Source: Acidobacteriaceae bacterium (GTDB lineage Bacteria; Acidobacteriota; Terriglobia; Terriglobales; Acidobacteriaceae). From it: a stretch of DNA of 58,611 nucleotides. Every line of letters starts with the position of its first letter. Position 1 is the first letter of the stretch. The position numbers were made by a program, and so were the translations under genes. Below are positions 17,452-27,608 of this stretch, in pieces. The stretch lies in the NCBI GenBank assembly GCA_003134815.1, contig PLCO01000037.1:1-58611 (forward strand), given 5' to 3'. A model generated the notes under the pieces. That model saw only the letters and a program-made list of their open reading frames with translations, searched no databases and was not told where the DNA came from.

Positions 17452-17880
17452 CTACGCCGTCGTCTTGGCGCAGAATTCATCGAAGGCGCGCGTGAGCTCG
17501 CCGGCGATGTGCTGAGCGGTGGACTGCTCAATGACGGAGCGCTGCATCAGGTAGACGAGCTTGCCATCGCGCAGGATGGCCACGGCGGGCGAGCTGGGCG
17601 GATAGCCCTCGAAGTAGCTGCGAGCGCGGTCGGTGGCCTCGCGATCCTGGCCGGCAAAGACAGTGATCTTGCGATCCGGCTGGCTGGCAGAGTTGGAGAG
17701 AGCCATGCGGATGCCGGGGCGAGCCTTGCCGGCCGCGCAGCCGCAGATGGAGTTGACGACAACGAGCGTGGTTCCGGGCTCAGCCAGCGCCGCGTCCACT
17801 TCTTCAGCGGTCCGGGTTTCTTTGATCCCAGCGTTCACTAGTTCCTCGCGCATGGGAATCACCATCATTTCTGGGTACAT
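17452..17880 (-). CDS. BrxA/BrxB-family bacilliredoxin
   Basis: 142 residues of the YphP/YqiW (DUF1094) family, starting MYPEMMVIPMREELVNAG. The redox-active motif is Cys-Gly-Cys in VVNSICGCAAGKARPG, and FEGYPPSSPAVAILRDGKLVYLMQR is the conserved core. These thioredoxin-fold proteins remove bacillithiol from mixed disulfides. Whether this organism makes bacillithiol is not shown in the window. It converges with the toxin gene, 7 bases apart. Confidence 0.95.
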   Translation of the reverse strand: MYPEMMVIPMREELVNAGIKETRTAEEVDAALAEPGTTLVVVNSICGCAAGKARPGIRMALSNSASQPDRKITVFAGQDREATDRARSYFEGYPPSSPAVAILRDGKLVYLMQRSVIEQSTAQHIAGELTRAFDEFCAKTTA

Positions 17881-17952
17881 GTTCGCCTCCGGCAGGAAAG
17901 TTGCCTGTGGCTATTCTATCGTGTGCGGCCGTGGCGGTGTAGCCTTGAACCG

Positions 17953-19014
17953 ATGCAGATCAAAGAAAGACAATTCCTCGCTGTTTTCACGACTTTTGCC
18001 ATCGGCGGGCCGGCGCGGTGGTTTGCCGAGGCGGCGAGCGAGGCGGAGATTGCTGAAGCGAACGAGTGGGCACGCCAGCAGGGCGTGCCGCTGTTTGTGC
18101 TGGGCGGGGGTAGCAATGTGCTTGTCGCCGACGAGGGATTTGCAGGTCTGGTGCTGCACGTTGGGTTGAAGGGAATTGAGCGGGATGGCGAACGGTTTCG
18201 CGTTGGGGCGGGCGAAAGCTGGGACGAATTTGTCGAACGGGCGGTTGGTTTGGAGTGCGCGGGAGTGGAATGCCTGGCGGGGATTCCGGGGACGGTGGGC
18301 GGAACGCCGGTGCAGAACGTGGGCGCGTACGGGCAGGAGGTGGCTTCGGTCATCGAGAGCGTGCGCGCGTTTGACCTGAATGCTTGCGAGTTTGTGGAGT
18401 TCTCAAATGCGGAGTGCGGTTTTGCGTATCGGCGCAGTCGCTTCAACTCGAATGATCGCGGGCGCTACATCGTGACGCGGGTCGATTACCGGCTTCAACA
18501 GAATGGCGCGCCGCAGATTACCTACCAGGATTTGAAGGCGCACTTTGCGGGCCGGCCGACAGCGCCGACACTGGCCGAAACTGCGGGGACGGTGCGGAGT
18601 ATTCGCCGAAGCAAAGGAATGTTGCTGGTGGATGGCGATCCGGATTGCCGCAGCGCAGGAAGCTTCTTCAAGAATCCCACAGTCACAGAAGAAGTGGCGG
18701 ACCGTGTGCGGAAATTTGCAGAGAGCGCCGGAGTTCCGGTGAAAGTTTTTCCCGCGGAAGATGGGCTGGTGAAGATTCCCGCGGCGTGGCTTATCGAGCA
18801 GGCGGGATTCAGGAAGGGCCATTTGCTCGGCGCAGCTGGAATCTCGTCGCGGCATACTCTGGCGCTTGTGAATCTTGGTGGCGCGACGGCAAAAGAGATT
18901 CTTGCGCTGGCGGACAAGATTCGAGCGTCGGTAGAAGAGAAATTCGGCATCAGGCTGGAGATGGAGCCGGAGATGGTGGGGTTTGAAGGGCAGGGAATAG
19001 GGAATAGGGAATAG
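17953..19014 (+). CDS. murB: UDP-N-acetylenolpyruvoylglucosamine reductase
   Basis: 354 residues from the ATG at 17953. FAD-binding segments typical of MurB are seen: TTFAIGGPARWF, LGGGSNVLVADEGF, AGIPGTVGGTPVQNVGAYGQEV, the catalytic region AYRRSRF, and SAGSFFKNP, which carries the proton-donor Ser. It reduces the enolpyruvyl group to give UDP-MurNAc in peptidoglycan synthesis. The length is of the type I (E. coli-like) form. The last residues (EGQGIGNRE) are translated from the AGGGAATAGGG intergenic repeat, so the repeat has extended the C-terminus. Confidence 0.96.
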   Translation: MQIKERQFLAVFTTFAIGGPARWFAEAASEAEIAEANEWARQQGVPLFVLGGGSNVLVADEGFAGLVLHVGLKGIERDGERFRVGAGESWDEFVERAVGLECAGVECLAGIPGTVGGTPVQNVGAYGQEVASVIESVRAFDLNACEFVEFSNAECGFAYRRSRFNSNDRGRYIVTRVDYRLQQNGAPQITYQDLKAHFAGRPTAPTLAETAGTVRSIRRSKGMLLVDGDPDCRSAGSFFKNPTVTEEVADRVRKFAESAGVPVKVFPAEDGLVKIPAAWLIEQAGFRKGHLLGAAGISSRHTLALVNLGGATAKEILALADKIRASVEEKFGIRLEMEPEMVGFEGQGIGNRE

Positions 19015-19031
19015 GGACTAGGGACGTAGGG
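18989..19031. repeat. AGGGAATAGGGA repeat at the murB 3' end
   Basis: Tandem 7-bp units (CAGGGAA, TAGGGAA, TAGGGAA, TAGGGAC, TAGGGAC) start inside the last codons of murB and continue past the stop. Confidence 0.8.
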
Positions 19032-19136
19032 ACTAGTGGGCAGCCCTGCGGGGTGTGCGCAGTGTAGTGCTGATAGAATTCGGCACGAAGTCGAACAAAA
19101 TCGAACGAAATTGATTAGGGAATCTGGAGAAATTCT

Positions 19137-19694
19137 ATGAGCAATGCTGTTCCAGAGAATTCGGGCCGTCGCGAGTTCTTGCGCGCGGCTCCGTTGGCAG
19201 CCGCCGCGGGAGTCGCGCTGGCGAATTCGTCGTTTCTCGCGCCGTTAGCGGCGGCACAGGCTGCGACGGCACAGGTTGCGACTGCGCCGGGAGCTGCAGC
19301 GGCCAGCGGACCAAACTTTCAGTTGTTCACCGCTCAGGAGATTCAGGTGGATGCGAAGGCGCTCGAGGCCAGCCCGGGCAACAATAACCTGATCCAGGGA
19401 AAGAATTTTACGGTGGTGCTGACGGTTGAGACGGCAAAGAGCGCCAAGGAGTTTGAGTGGCACGAGGGGCGCGACCATATTTTGCAGGTGCTGGATGGAT
19501 CGACGGTGTTCGAGGTAGGAGGGACACCGAAGGGCGCGCATAGCGAAGCTGCGGGCGAGTGGCACGCGCCGGATGCAGTGGGAGCGACAACGCTGACGCT
19601 CGAGAAGGGCGATATGCTGGTGATTCCGCGTGGCACTTTGCACAAGCGGAGCACTGCGGGAACGGTGACGTTTACGCTGATTTCGCCGATGTAA
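19137..19694 (+). CDS. Tat-exported cupin-domain protein
   Basis: 185 residues. The N-terminus has a twin-arginine signal, SGRREFLRAAPLAAAAGVAL, with an Ala-rich h-region and a likely cleavage near residue 41-45. The remainder is a single cupin: FEWHEGRDHILQVLDGSTVFEVGG gives the first motif (H, E, H), and GDMLVIPRGTLHKRS the second (G-D-x(4)-P-x-G, H). The metal is probably bound before export. Substrate unknown. It converges with the Bax-inhibitor gene across a repeat hairpin. Confidence 0.85.
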   Translation: MSNAVPENSGRREFLRAAPLAAAAGVALANSSFLAPLAAAQAATAQVATAPGAAAASGPNFQLFTAQEIQVDAKALEASPGNNNLIQGKNFTVVLTVETAKSAKEFEWHEGRDHILQVLDGSTVFEVGGTPKGAHSEAAGEWHAPDAVGATTLTLEKGDMLVIPRGTLHKRSTAGTVTFTLISPM

Positions 19695-19697
19695 GGC

Positions 19698-19771
19698 AGT
19701 TTACAGTTCGTAGTTCACAGTTCGCAGCGAGAGCGATGGGGTGAGAGCTAAGAACTGCGAATTACGAACTG
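19698..19771. repeat. inverted CAGTTCGTAGTTC repeats between convergent genes
   Basis: The left block (19698-19727, units CAGTTTA, CAGTTCG, TAGTTCA, CAGTTCG, CAG) and the right block (19750-19771, AAGAACTGCG / AATTACGAACTG) are imperfect inverted copies. They could fold into a long hairpin and act as a two-way terminator. The same family occurs between groES and groEL. Confidence 0.7.
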
Positions 19772-19779
19772 TCGATCAG

Positions 19780-20553
19780 CTAGCGGCTGCGCAGTTTGGA
19801 CAGCAGGCGCAGGATCTCCAGATAGAGCCACACCAGAGTGACCATGATGCCGAACGCGGCGTACCACTCCATGTACTTAGGCGCGCCATAGGCGACTCCC
19901 TGCTCGACGAAGTCAAAGTCGAGAACAAGGTTGAGCGCGGCGACGGCGACGACGATGAGGCTGAAGCCAATGCCGACGATACCGTTGCCAAAGACGGAGC
20001 TGAAGAACGAGATGTGAAAGAAGCTGAGCAGCATCTGTGCCATGTAGAAGAGGAAGATGCCGCCAGTTGCGGCGACCACTCCGAGACGAAACTTTTCGGT
20101 GACTTTGATCAGGCCGGATTTGTAGGCCATGAGCAGCACGAAGAGAGTGCCAAAGGTGAGGGCGACGGCTTCCATGGCGATGCCGGGATAGCGCAGTTCA
20201 AACATCGCGGAAAGGCCGCCGAGCACGAGGCCTTCGAGCAGGGCATAGATGGGCGCGGTGACAGGCGACCACTCTTTTTTGAAACTGGTAATCAAGGCGA
20301 AGATGAGGCCGCCGAAGAGGCCGATCATGATCGCCGGACCGGCGAAGCTCAGATCGTGCGTCTGCATGAAGGAGTTCCACGTCCACGCAGCGGTGGCCAC
20401 AGCGCACAGCAGCAGAATGCCGGTTTTGTTGATGGTGCCGCTGAGCGTCATGCGCGCCGCGGCGTCGATCAGGCTTCCGCCGTATTGGCTGCCCTGAAAG
20501 TCGCTGAATGTTTTCTGGCCGAGCGCGGGATTTGCTGTCTTGAACAGTGCCAT
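19780..20553 (-). CDS. Bax inhibitor-1 / YccA-family membrane protein
   Basis: 257 residues from the ATG at 20553, with GGAG upstream (the frame extends another 19 codons). Six to seven hydrophobic helices are visible: MTLSGTINKTGILLLCAVATAAWTW, AIMIGLFGGLIFALI, APIYALLEGLVLGGLSAMFE and others. The pattern follows the YccA/TMBIM bacterial subgroup, whose members modulate FtsH or conduct Ca2+/H+ leak in homologues. The function here is not known from sequence. Confidence 0.92.
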   Translation of the reverse strand: MALFKTANPALGQKTFSDFQGSQYGGSLIDAAARMTLSGTINKTGILLLCAVATAAWTWNSFMQTHDLSFAGPAIMIGLFGGLIFALITSFKKEWSPVTAPIYALLEGLVLGGLSAMFELRYPGIAMEAVALTFGTLFVLLMAYKSGLIKVTEKFRLGVVAATGGIFLFYMAQMLLSFFHISFFSSVFGNGIVGIGFSLIVVAVAALNLVLDFDFVEQGVAYGAPKYMEWYAAFGIMVTLVWLYLEILRLLSKLRSR

Positions 20554-20707
20554 TGAAATTACTCCGTTGTGTTGTGCGGACGTGAGCATCCTGGGGTTGA
20601 TGCCGGACACTTTGGCCGCTGCTTCTATTTTATTAGATGGAAAGCCGCTCGCACGAGTTTCAAAAGCGCGGATGACCAGCTAATCGTGATTGGCAAATCG
20701 AAATTCG

Positions 20708-21670
20708 CTAATCCAGGGCCTGCACGCCGAACGTGCTTTCGTAGCGGGCGACGGTGGCCATGAGGTTCTCGATGGCGCTGACAGGCTGAATGCCGCCGCG
20801 CGCGCCCTGGGCCATGCAGTTCATGGCGGCGGCGGCGCAGGAGAAATCGAGCTGACGGTCAAGCGGCCAGTCGCGCAACAGGCCATAGATAAAGCCGGCG
20901 CGGAAGATGTCGCCTGCGCCAGTGGTGTCGACTACGGGCACGCGGTAAGCGGAGCTGTGATGCAACTGCTTGCCATCCCAGGCGAGCACACCATTTTCGC
21001 CGAGGGTTGCGGCGCTGAGGCGGCATCCGTAGCGCGAGTTCATGCGGCGGAGCGAGCTCTCAAGGTTCGAGTCCTGCATCAAGCGGCAGGAGAAATCTTC
21101 GCTCACGATAAGGTAGTCGATGTTGGCGACAAGCTCTTCGATGCCCGGATAGGTGTCATCGAGATCGGCCACGACGGGAATGTTGGCCGCGCGAGCCCAG
21201 CTTGCAGCCTGCGTGGCTGCGGCGGTGTCGTGGCCGTCAATATGCAGGACGCGGGCATTTACGATCCATTCGCGACGCAGGTCAGAGGGCTGGAGGACCA
21301 TTTGCTGATTGCGCTGGCAAATGACGGTGCGCTCGCCGGCGGCATCGATGAGGATGATATTGTGCAGGCTCGCGCTGCCGGGGACGGTTACGATTTGCGC
21401 CTCGGCGCCGACGCGGCGGAATGCCTCCTGGTGGAGGCGCGCGTCGTCGTCGTCACCGAGCTTGCCGACATAGCGTGTGCTCAAACCCCAGGTTTGGCAG
21501 GCAACAACGGTGGTGGCTACCTGTCCGCCGGGCTGGACTGAGCGGCTGGAGTACTGGACCTTGGAGCCGGGCTGCGGAAATTGATGGAGGGGAATGAGCG
21601 TGTCTGTGGCGTTGAGACCGACGCCGACAAGATCCACTTTCGGCAAGTCAGGTTTGGGCAGGTCGGGCAC
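20708..21670 (-). CDS. PfkB-family carbohydrate/nucleoside kinase
   Basis: 320 residues from a GTG at 21670. PfkB signature 1 is represented by QPGGQVATTVVACQTWGLSTRYVGKLGDD; signature 2 by DTTGAGDIFRAGFIYGLL, with the catalytic Asp in GAGD. The fold is ribokinase-like: ATP-dependent phosphorylation of a sugar or nucleoside alcohol. The N-terminus carries repeated P-D/K-L-P residues (PDLPKPDLPKVDLVGVG), so the true start could be a little further in. The substrate is not predictable, and the neighbours give no pathway clue. Confidence 0.9.
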   Translation of the reverse strand: MPDLPKPDLPKVDLVGVGLNATDTLIPLHQFPQPGSKVQYSSRSVQPGGQVATTVVACQTWGLSTRYVGKLGDDDDARLHQEAFRRVGAEAQIVTVPGSASLHNIILIDAAGERTVICQRNQQMVLQPSDLRREWIVNARVLHIDGHDTAAATQAASWARAANIPVVADLDDTYPGIEELVANIDYLIVSEDFSCRLMQDSNLESSLRRMNSRYGCRLSAATLGENGVLAWDGKQLHHSSAYRVPVVDTTGAGDIFRAGFIYGLLRDWPLDRQLDFSCAAAAMNCMAQGARGGIQPVSAIENLMATVARYESTFGVQALD

Positions 21671-21774
21671 ACAGACATTGTAATGGGCTGACGGAAGAGG
21701 GTCTGTGCGTTGAGAATTCGAAGGCGGAATGCTGTAGGCTCAATGTATTGTTTTTCTGGTTTTGGAGTAGAGCC

Positions 21775-23052
21775 TTGGCGGAACAAACATCATCGCGCCC
21801 GTTTTACCGCCGGCAGCCCGGCGGGGAGCTGTATTGTGGCGGCGTTTCGCTGGAGCCGGTGGCCAAGCGATTTGGCACGCCGCTCTATGTTTATTCGGCG
21901 GATCAGATTGCTGAGCGGTTGGGGATGTTTCAGAGGGCGCTGGCGGGGCTGGATCATCTTGTCTGCTACGCGGTGAAGGCCAACTCCGCGCTGGCGATTT
22001 TGAAATTGCTGGCAAAGCGCGGCGCGGGATTCGACATCGTCTCCGGCGGCGAGCTGGAGCGCGTGCTGGCGGCAGCGCCGGAGGCTGCCGGGCGCGTGGT
22101 ATTTTCCGGCGTGGGCAAGACGATTGCAGAGATTGACGCTGGCCTGAAGGCGGGCATCCTCGCATTCAACGTGGAGAGCGAGGCCGAGCTTGCGCTGCTG
22201 GCGGCGCGGGCACGCAAGCTGGGGATCCGCGCCCGATTTGCGCTGCGCGTGAACCCGGACGTTTTTGCCGATACGCATCCGTACATTTCAACCGGAATGC
22301 GCGAGCACAAATTCGGAATCGACATCAAGCGCGCGCGGATGATTTACAAACACGCGGCAGGCGATCGCTGGCTTGAGGCGCACGGAGTGAGCGTCCACAT
22401 CGGATCGCAGATTCGGTCCGCTGACCCGTTTGGCGCGGCGATTGAGCGAGTGAGCAAGCTGGTGACGCAACTGAAGGGCGACGGGATTGCGCTGAAGGCG
22501 ATCGATGCGGGCGGCGGCTTGGGCATCGACTACCACGACGGCAGCTTTGACGCGGCGGCCAAGGTGGAGGAGTACGCAGAGGCACTGATTCGCGCGCTTG
22601 GCGATTTCGAGGGGCAACTGCAGATTGAGCCGGGGCGATTTCTGGTGGGGCAAGCGGGCGCGCTGGTGGCGCGAGTGCTCTACGTAAAGCGCAACGGCAA
22701 CAAGACCTTTGTGATTACGGACGCTGCCATGAACGATCTGATCCGGCCCGCGCTCTATCAGGCACACCATGAGATTGTTTCCGTTCGGCCGCGAACAGGG
22801 AAGGCCTGCGTTGTGGATGTGGTGGGGCCGGTGTGCGAATCCGGCGATTTTTTTGCGCGCGACCGCAAACTGCCGCCGTTAGAGCCCGGCGATCTGGTGG
22901 CGTTGCTTGATGCGGGCGCATACGGAATGGCGCAAAGTTCGAATTATAATTCGCGGCTTCGCGCGGCGGAAGTGCTGGTGGAGGGCGCGAAGGCGAGGCT
23001 GATCCGGCGGCGCGAGACGATAGGCGATTTGCTGGCGACGGAACAACTCTAG
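21775..23052 (+). CDS. lysA: diaminopimelate decarboxylase
   Basis: About 425 residues. No ATG is in frame near the conserved N-terminus. TTG at 21775 (LAEQTSSRPFY) is preferred because GGAG precedes it at good distance; TTG at 21748 is possible. The alanine-racemase-like barrel contains the PLP lysine in CYAVKANSALAIL, the phosphate-binding GGGLGIDY, and EPGRFLVG; the C-terminal sheet domain has ALLDAGAYGMAQSSNYN. It makes lysine from meso-diaminopimelate in the last step of the pathway. It is divergent from the PfkB kinase gene. Confidence 0.95.
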   Translation: MAEQTSSRPFYRRQPGGELYCGGVSLEPVAKRFGTPLYVYSADQIAERLGMFQRALAGLDHLVCYAVKANSALAILKLLAKRGAGFDIVSGGELERVLAAAPEAAGRVVFSGVGKTIAEIDAGLKAGILAFNVESEAELALLAARARKLGIRARFALRVNPDVFADTHPYISTGMREHKFGIDIKRARMIYKHAAGDRWLEAHGVSVHIGSQIRSADPFGAAIERVSKLVTQLKGDGIALKAIDAGGGLGIDYHDGSFDAAAKVEEYAEALIRALGDFEGQLQIEPGRFLVGQAGALVARVLYVKRNGNKTFVITDAAMNDLIRPALYQAHHEIVSVRPRTGKACVVDVVGPVCESGDFFARDRKLPPLEPGDLVALLDAGAYGMAQSSNYNSRLRAAEVLVEGAKARLIRRRETIGDLLATEQL

Positions 23053-23065
23053 AGAGATTTGACAG

Positions 23066-23539
23066 CTACTGGTGCACGCCAGAGGCGGCGATGAAGCCGG
23101 CTGTGTCAGCGGATGGCCTGTTCAAGGAAGGCGTCGGGGCGGAGAAGCTCGAACCGCTGGCGTTGAGCGCAGTGGAGTAATCAGGACCGAGGCCAAGACT
23201 TTTGAGCGCGCGCGGATCGGGCATCAGCTTGGTTTGCCAGCCGTGATCGGCCTGATACTTCTGCATTGCAGCGACGGTGGTGGAGTCCCAGTCACCATTG
23301 GGATCGGCGGTGAGGTAGTGCTCGTGGGCGAGGGCCTGCTGAATCTGGGTCACGCGATCTGAATCAATGACTTGTTGGCCGCGCACTCGGCGCGATGCGT
23401 GCCGGCCGTGCGAAAGCTTGTGCGTGGCGGAACTGCTGCGGCCATTGGCGGAAGAATGGCGCGCATGCACAGCGAATGCGGGCGGCGCAAGAAGCGCGGC
23501 GGAAATCAGAACTGCCAAACCTGCACGAGACAAAGACAT
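23066..23539 (-). CDS. secreted peptidoglycan-binding-domain protein
   Basis: 157 residues. Residues 1-23 are a signal peptide (MSLSRAGLAVLISAALLAPPAFA). A basic His/Ser/Arg-rich stretch (25-55) follows, then a PG_binding_1 domain (about 58-115: RVTQIQQALAHEHYLTADPNGDWDSTTVAAMQKYQADHGW) with the usual three-helix repeat pattern, and a Ser/Ala tail. It has no catalytic domain. It probably anchors to or senses cell-wall peptidoglycan. It converges with lysA, 13 bases apart. Confidence 0.88.
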   Translation of the reverse strand: MSLSRAGLAVLISAALLAPPAFAVHARHSSANGRSSSATHKLSHGRHASRRVRGQQVIDSDRVTQIQQALAHEHYLTADPNGDWDSTTVAAMQKYQADHGWQTKLMPDPRALKSLGLGPDYSTALNASGSSFSAPTPSLNRPSADTAGFIAASGVHQ

Positions 23540-23660
23540 CTATGAACCGCCTGAAGAAAGCGAAGATTTTAAGAACTCTGCCTTAAAGTCTAACCAATGT
23601 CTCAAAATGCGGCAAGGAGAAAAGGAATCAGCCGGATTGGTTTGATTACTTTGGAAACCT

Positions 23661-23690
23661 GCGCCGGGATTAGTGATTTGAGCCCGGCGC
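23661..23690 (-). terminator. hairpin after the HtrA gene
   Basis: GCGCCGGG (23661-23668) pairs with CCCGGCGC (23683-23690) over a 14-base loop, 13 bases beyond the stop on the minus strand. There is no T-run, so it may stabilise the 3' end rather than terminate. Confidence 0.4.
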
Positions 23691-23702
23691 TGCCGTGGAG
23701 CG

Positions 23703-25340
<1,638 letters not shown>

Positions 25341-25583
25341 AGGGTTTAATGTCCTCGTAAAACGCATGTGCCGCAGGCCGGCGTTTGGATAGCGCTACCT
25401 CTTCAGTATATCCATCGATAGCCGATGGGGGAGCGGACCCGGCAGTAACGCTTCCGCGTCCCACAACAGCCTGGAGTAAGCGGAAGCCACGCCCTGAGAG
25501 ATTAGACGCGGCAGGGAAGAAAAAAGCCGCGCGAGGGCTGGAGCGGGCGGGCGCAGGCGGAGAAAAGCTGCGCTACTGGTCTT

Positions 25584-26870
25584 CTATTGGTCGGCGGCCC
25601 ATTCCAGCATGGCGAGGGTGAGAAGAAGGACACGCTTGAGCGCGAGCTCGCGGTTTTTCGACGAATACCATTCGTGCAGTGTGTGAGCATCGCCGCCGTC
25701 GCCGCCGGCGCCGATGGATAGAGCGGGGACACCAAGAGCCAGAGGAATGTTTGCGTCAGTGGAGCCGAGACGAAGGTCGGTGCGCAGGCCGAGATGGCGG
25801 TCGACAGCGCGCAGGGTTGAGAGCAGCGCGGAATCGTTGGGGAGTTGCGCAGCGGGACGGTCGCCGATTTTAGAGAGCGCGAAAGACAGGCGCGAGCGCG
25901 AGCCCGCGCCAGCGGCCTTTGCCCGTCGATTGCAGCGATCGACTGCATCCTCGACGGCGCGGTGGAGGGCAACTTCAAGACGGAGCAGCTGTTCGGGGTC
26001 AGTGGAGCGGAAGTCGACATTCGCCTGCGCGCTTTCAGGAATCGAGTTAACGCTGATGCCTCCGCGAACGGTGCCGAGGTTGAGCGTGGTGCGGGGTTCG
26101 ACGGGGAGCGGAGTTTCAGCCAGCGCGGCGAGAGCGGAAGCAAGCGCAGCAATGGGATTGGGAATGCCCGCATCGGTGAAGCTGTGGCCGCCGGGACCGG
26201 TGATGGCGATTTGAAAGCGGCGGCTGCCGAGAGCCTGAGTGACGGCACCGTCCGCGCCGGGCCCATCGAGAACGATGTGAGCGGCGATGCGGCCGGCGAG
26301 CGCGCTGTGATCGTAGATGTGGCGCACGCCGCGCAGGTCGCCCTCGCCTTCTTCGCCGACGTTGCCGAGAATGACGAGGGGAACGGGCAGTGCGAGTTCC
26401 TCGTTTGAAGCGCCGGCGTGAATGAGAGCGCTGACGACGGCCAGCATTCCCGCCACACCGGCCGCATTGTCGCTGGCGCCTGGAGCCTGAAGGCGATCGC
26501 CGTCGAGCAGCGGATGAAGCGGAGTTGAGGCGGGGAAGACAGTGTCAATGTGAGCGGAGAGGAGAATGACCGGACCGGTGCTGTCGGCGGGAATATTCGC
26601 GGCGGGAAGGGTTCCGAGAACGTTGCCGGCGGCGTCGATCTCGACATTGCTGAGGCCTATCTGCGTAAAACGCTCGGCGAGCCACCGGGCGCGAGCCTGT
26701 TCGCCGTGCGTGGGCGCCGGAATCGCGACAAGCGCGATCTGCCAATCCATGATGGTTTTGGGATTTGCGTGCAGCCAGGTAAAGGCGGCGTGGACGGGCC
26801 TTTTTGCAGCGAGGGCAGTGACGCGCGAGAACGCCGAAGCTGAAGATAGAACCGGCATGGAGGTGATCAT
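25584..26870 (-). CDS. M20-family metallopeptidase (PepT/CPG2-like)
   Basis: 428 residues from the ATG at 26870 (alternative 26858). The metal ligands of the M20 fold can be placed: H and D in LLSAHIDTVFP, D in GASDNAAGVAGML, and E-E in GNVGEEGEGDLRGV. The lid domain with GPGGHSFTDAG supplies the dimerisation His. Members are di-zinc aminopeptidases, carboxypeptidases or deacylases; the substrate is not predictable. No signal peptide, so probably cytosolic. Confidence 0.9.
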   Translation of the reverse strand: MITSMPVLSSASAFSRVTALAAKRPVHAAFTWLHANPKTIMDWQIALVAIPAPTHGEQARARWLAERFTQIGLSNVEIDAAGNVLGTLPAANIPADSTGPVILLSAHIDTVFPASTPLHPLLDGDRLQAPGASDNAAGVAGMLAVVSALIHAGASNEELALPVPLVILGNVGEEGEGDLRGVRHIYDHSALAGRIAAHIVLDGPGADGAVTQALGSRRFQIAITGPGGHSFTDAGIPNPIAALASALAALAETPLPVEPRTTLNLGTVRGGISVNSIPESAQANVDFRSTDPEQLLRLEVALHRAVEDAVDRCNRRAKAAGAGSRSRLSFALSKIGDRPAAQLPNDSALLSTLRAVDRHLGLRTDLRLGSTDANIPLALGVPALSIGAGGDGGDAHTLHEWYSSKNRELALKRVLLLTLAMLEWAADQ

Positions 26871-26920
26871 TAGAGTAGCAGGGTCAATTGCTAATGGCTT
26901 CAAAGAGGAGCGAAGGACGA

Positions 26921-27247
26921 CTATGAACCGAGAAGCCGCCGCGCCAGCAACGATTGCATATCTCTGCGGCCATCGGCTATAAGGGCTATGTGTATCGTGT
27001 CACCGCGGACTCTATAGAGAATCCGGTAGGGCTTGAAGAATACCTGCCGATAATCCCGCTTTCCGATTGCAAGCAGTTCGGGAGGGTAAGCCCCGCGGTG
27101 GGGAAGCTCGCGCAGCGATAACGCTGCCTCGACGATCTTTCTGGCTACGTAGTCCGCTTTCTCCGGCGAGTCATGACTGGATATATAGTCATGGAGACTT
27201 CTTAGATCTTTTCGCGCACCGGGAGTGAACTTGACAATCGGGCGCAT
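26921..27247 (-). CDS. RelE/ParE-family toxin
   Basis: 108 residues. The N-terminus VKFTPGARKDLRSLHDYISSHDSPEKADYVARKIVEA and the C-terminal strand region YRQVFFKPYRILYRVRGDTIHIALIADGRRDM are the ParE/RelE-superfamily pattern. ParE poisons gyrase and RelE cleaves mRNA on the ribosome; the two cannot be separated here with certainty, but the R-D-M-x-x-L end favours ParE. The ATG overlaps the antitoxin stop by one base (TGATG). Confidence 0.9.
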   Translation of the reverse strand: MRPIVKFTPGARKDLRSLHDYISSHDSPEKADYVARKIVEAALSLRELPHRGAYPPELLAIGKRDYRQVFFKPYRILYRVRGDTIHIALIADGRRDMQSLLARRLLGS

Positions 27248-27522
27248 CAGGCTCGCTTTGCCTCCATGTCATATTCGGCCATGACTTCTTCGATCGGCAC
27301 CGAATCTCCCGCTTCGATTTCCTTGTCCGCAATGGCCAGCACCTTCAACAAAGCGAGCGTCTCCTGTGTTTGCTCATAACTGGCAATGTCGACGAGTACT
27401 GCGCGTGCTTCGCCATTTTGTGTAATGACGATGGGTTCGCGCTCCTCGGCAATTCTGTCCAGGAGTTCGGCGGCATGAGATTTGACGTAGCTGATTGGCT
27501 TGATCTGGGTCGAGTAACGCAT
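27247..27522 (-). CDS. Phd/YefM-family antitoxin
   Basis: 91 residues: MRYSTQIKPISYVKSHAAELLDRIAEEREPIVITQNGEARAVLVDIASYEQTQETLALLKVLA is a typical YefM DNA-binding half. The acidic helical tail (EIEAGDSVPIEEVMAEYDME) would bind the toxin. Overlap with the toxin start indicates translational coupling. Confidence 0.92.
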   Translation of the reverse strand: MRYSTQIKPISYVKSHAAELLDRIAEEREPIVITQNGEARAVLVDIASYEQTQETLALLKVLAIADKEIEAGDSVPIEEVMAEYDMEAKRA

Positions 27523-27608
27523 AGTGGCCTCCGCCGTCGCAGTCTAGTCCAAATATAGTCTTTTTATAGACCGAAAGTCCGCACGAGTCCAGTGCGGTGT
27601 TTCGCGAA

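Noticed and set aside
19081..19095. GAATTCGGCACGAAG resembles a cDNA-library adapter
   Set aside because: It differs from the adapter at its end and lies in continuous native intergenic sequence. Coincidence is the simpler reading.
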